From positions 46,209 to 110,208 of the forward strand of contig NZ_KE387237.1 of the NCBI RefSeq assembly GCF_000430765.1: a DNA stretch of 64,000 bases, read 5' to 3'. The notes under the pieces were generated by a model. The model ran no database searches and had not been told where the DNA came from. It was given only the letters and a program-made list of their open reading frames with translations. Shown here in pieces: positions 63,915-64,000 of the stretch; position 1 is the first letter of the stretch, and each line of letters begins with the position of its first letter. The translations under genes were made by a program, and so were the position numbers. Source of the DNA: Peribacillus kribbensis DSM 17871. GTDB lineage: Bacteria > Bacillota > Bacilli > Bacillales > DSM-1321.

Positions 63915-64000
63915 CCATCAGATTAATTTTTTAAACAAAATCCATTGGAAGGCAGAGACCCGAAAAGCATAAGACAGGGCAGCTGTGGGAAGCGGTTTTC

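Overview
The window is a stretch of a Bacillaceae (endospore-forming Firmicute) chromosome. This rests on gene content and order matching the Bacillus subtilis 'yt' region: murJ(ytgP), rsuA, pepV, ytlP/ytlQ, amyX, ytmP-ytzH-trmB, ytnP, ytoP, ytpPQ, sftA, murC, ytxGHJ, aroA, ccpA, acuCBA|acsA, tyrS, rpsD, dgcP, ytsP, refZ, ezrA, nifZ-thiI, ytcI-ytcJ, ppnKB, sppA-yteJ. AGGAGG-type ribosome binding sites, a sporulation gene (cse60), RefZ, a YtxJ-type bacillithiol redox protein and a T-box on tyrS agree with this. It is not B. subtilis itself: ytpR and sspA are absent from their usual places, and ampS, a 714-residue FtsA-like gene, a class A PBP and several tiny genes are present. I cannot name genus or species. 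No tRNA, rRNA, CRISPR, prophage or intact insertion sequence was seen.

Layout. 1-6.4 kb: end of a rhodanese gene, cse60, a quinone oxidoreductase, flavoprotein YtfP, lipid II flippase MurJ, pseudouridine synthase RsuA and the small regulator YtzE. 6.7-16.3 kb: dipeptidase PepV, a YhgE/Pip membrane protein with a candidate operator, RNA phosphodiesterase/NERD-like pair, type I pullulanase, an APH-type kinase and YtzH. 16.4-22 kb: TrmB, lactonase YtnP, a PepSY-like protein, aminopeptidase YtoP, a DUF84 nucleotidase, YtpP and YtpQ. 22-30.4 kb: DNA translocase SftA, MurC, aminopeptidase AmpS on the other strand, and the ytxGHJ stress operon with recognisable sigma-H and sigma-B promoters. 30.4-40.2 kb: an FtsA-like ATPase with a repeated C-terminal extension, AroA (DAHP synthase/chorismate mutase), CcpA, and the acuABC/acsA acetate module. 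40.2-41.4 kb: four very small genes. 41.4-51.6 kb: a class A PBP, T-box/tyrS, a short-chain dehydrogenase, a relic of a FAD oxidoreductase, rpsD with a long leader, diguanylate cyclase DgcP, an unknown membrane protein and free-methionine-sulfoxide reductase. 51.7-64 kb: RefZ, EzrA, NifZ-ThiI, an acyl-CoA synthetase, an amidohydrolase, RarD, NAD kinase, SppA and an RDD protein.

How the genes fit together. Three cell-division regulators (SftA, RefZ, EzrA) and two or three cell-wall genes (MurJ, MurC, PBP) are housekeeping. AcuA acetylates and AcuC deacetylates AcsA; AcsA here has its modifiable lysine at exactly position 549. CcpA controls carbon metabolism next door. NifZ feeds sulfur to ThiI for tRNA 4-thiouridine, and a second AMP-forming synthetase follows. 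Interspersed palindromic repeats (three full copies and one fragment) sit in intergenic gaps.

The least explained items are the FtsA-like protein with about four beta-grasp-like repeats, the small-gene cluster at 40.2-41.3 kb, the repeat family, and the operator-like inverted repeat over the yhgE-like promoter.
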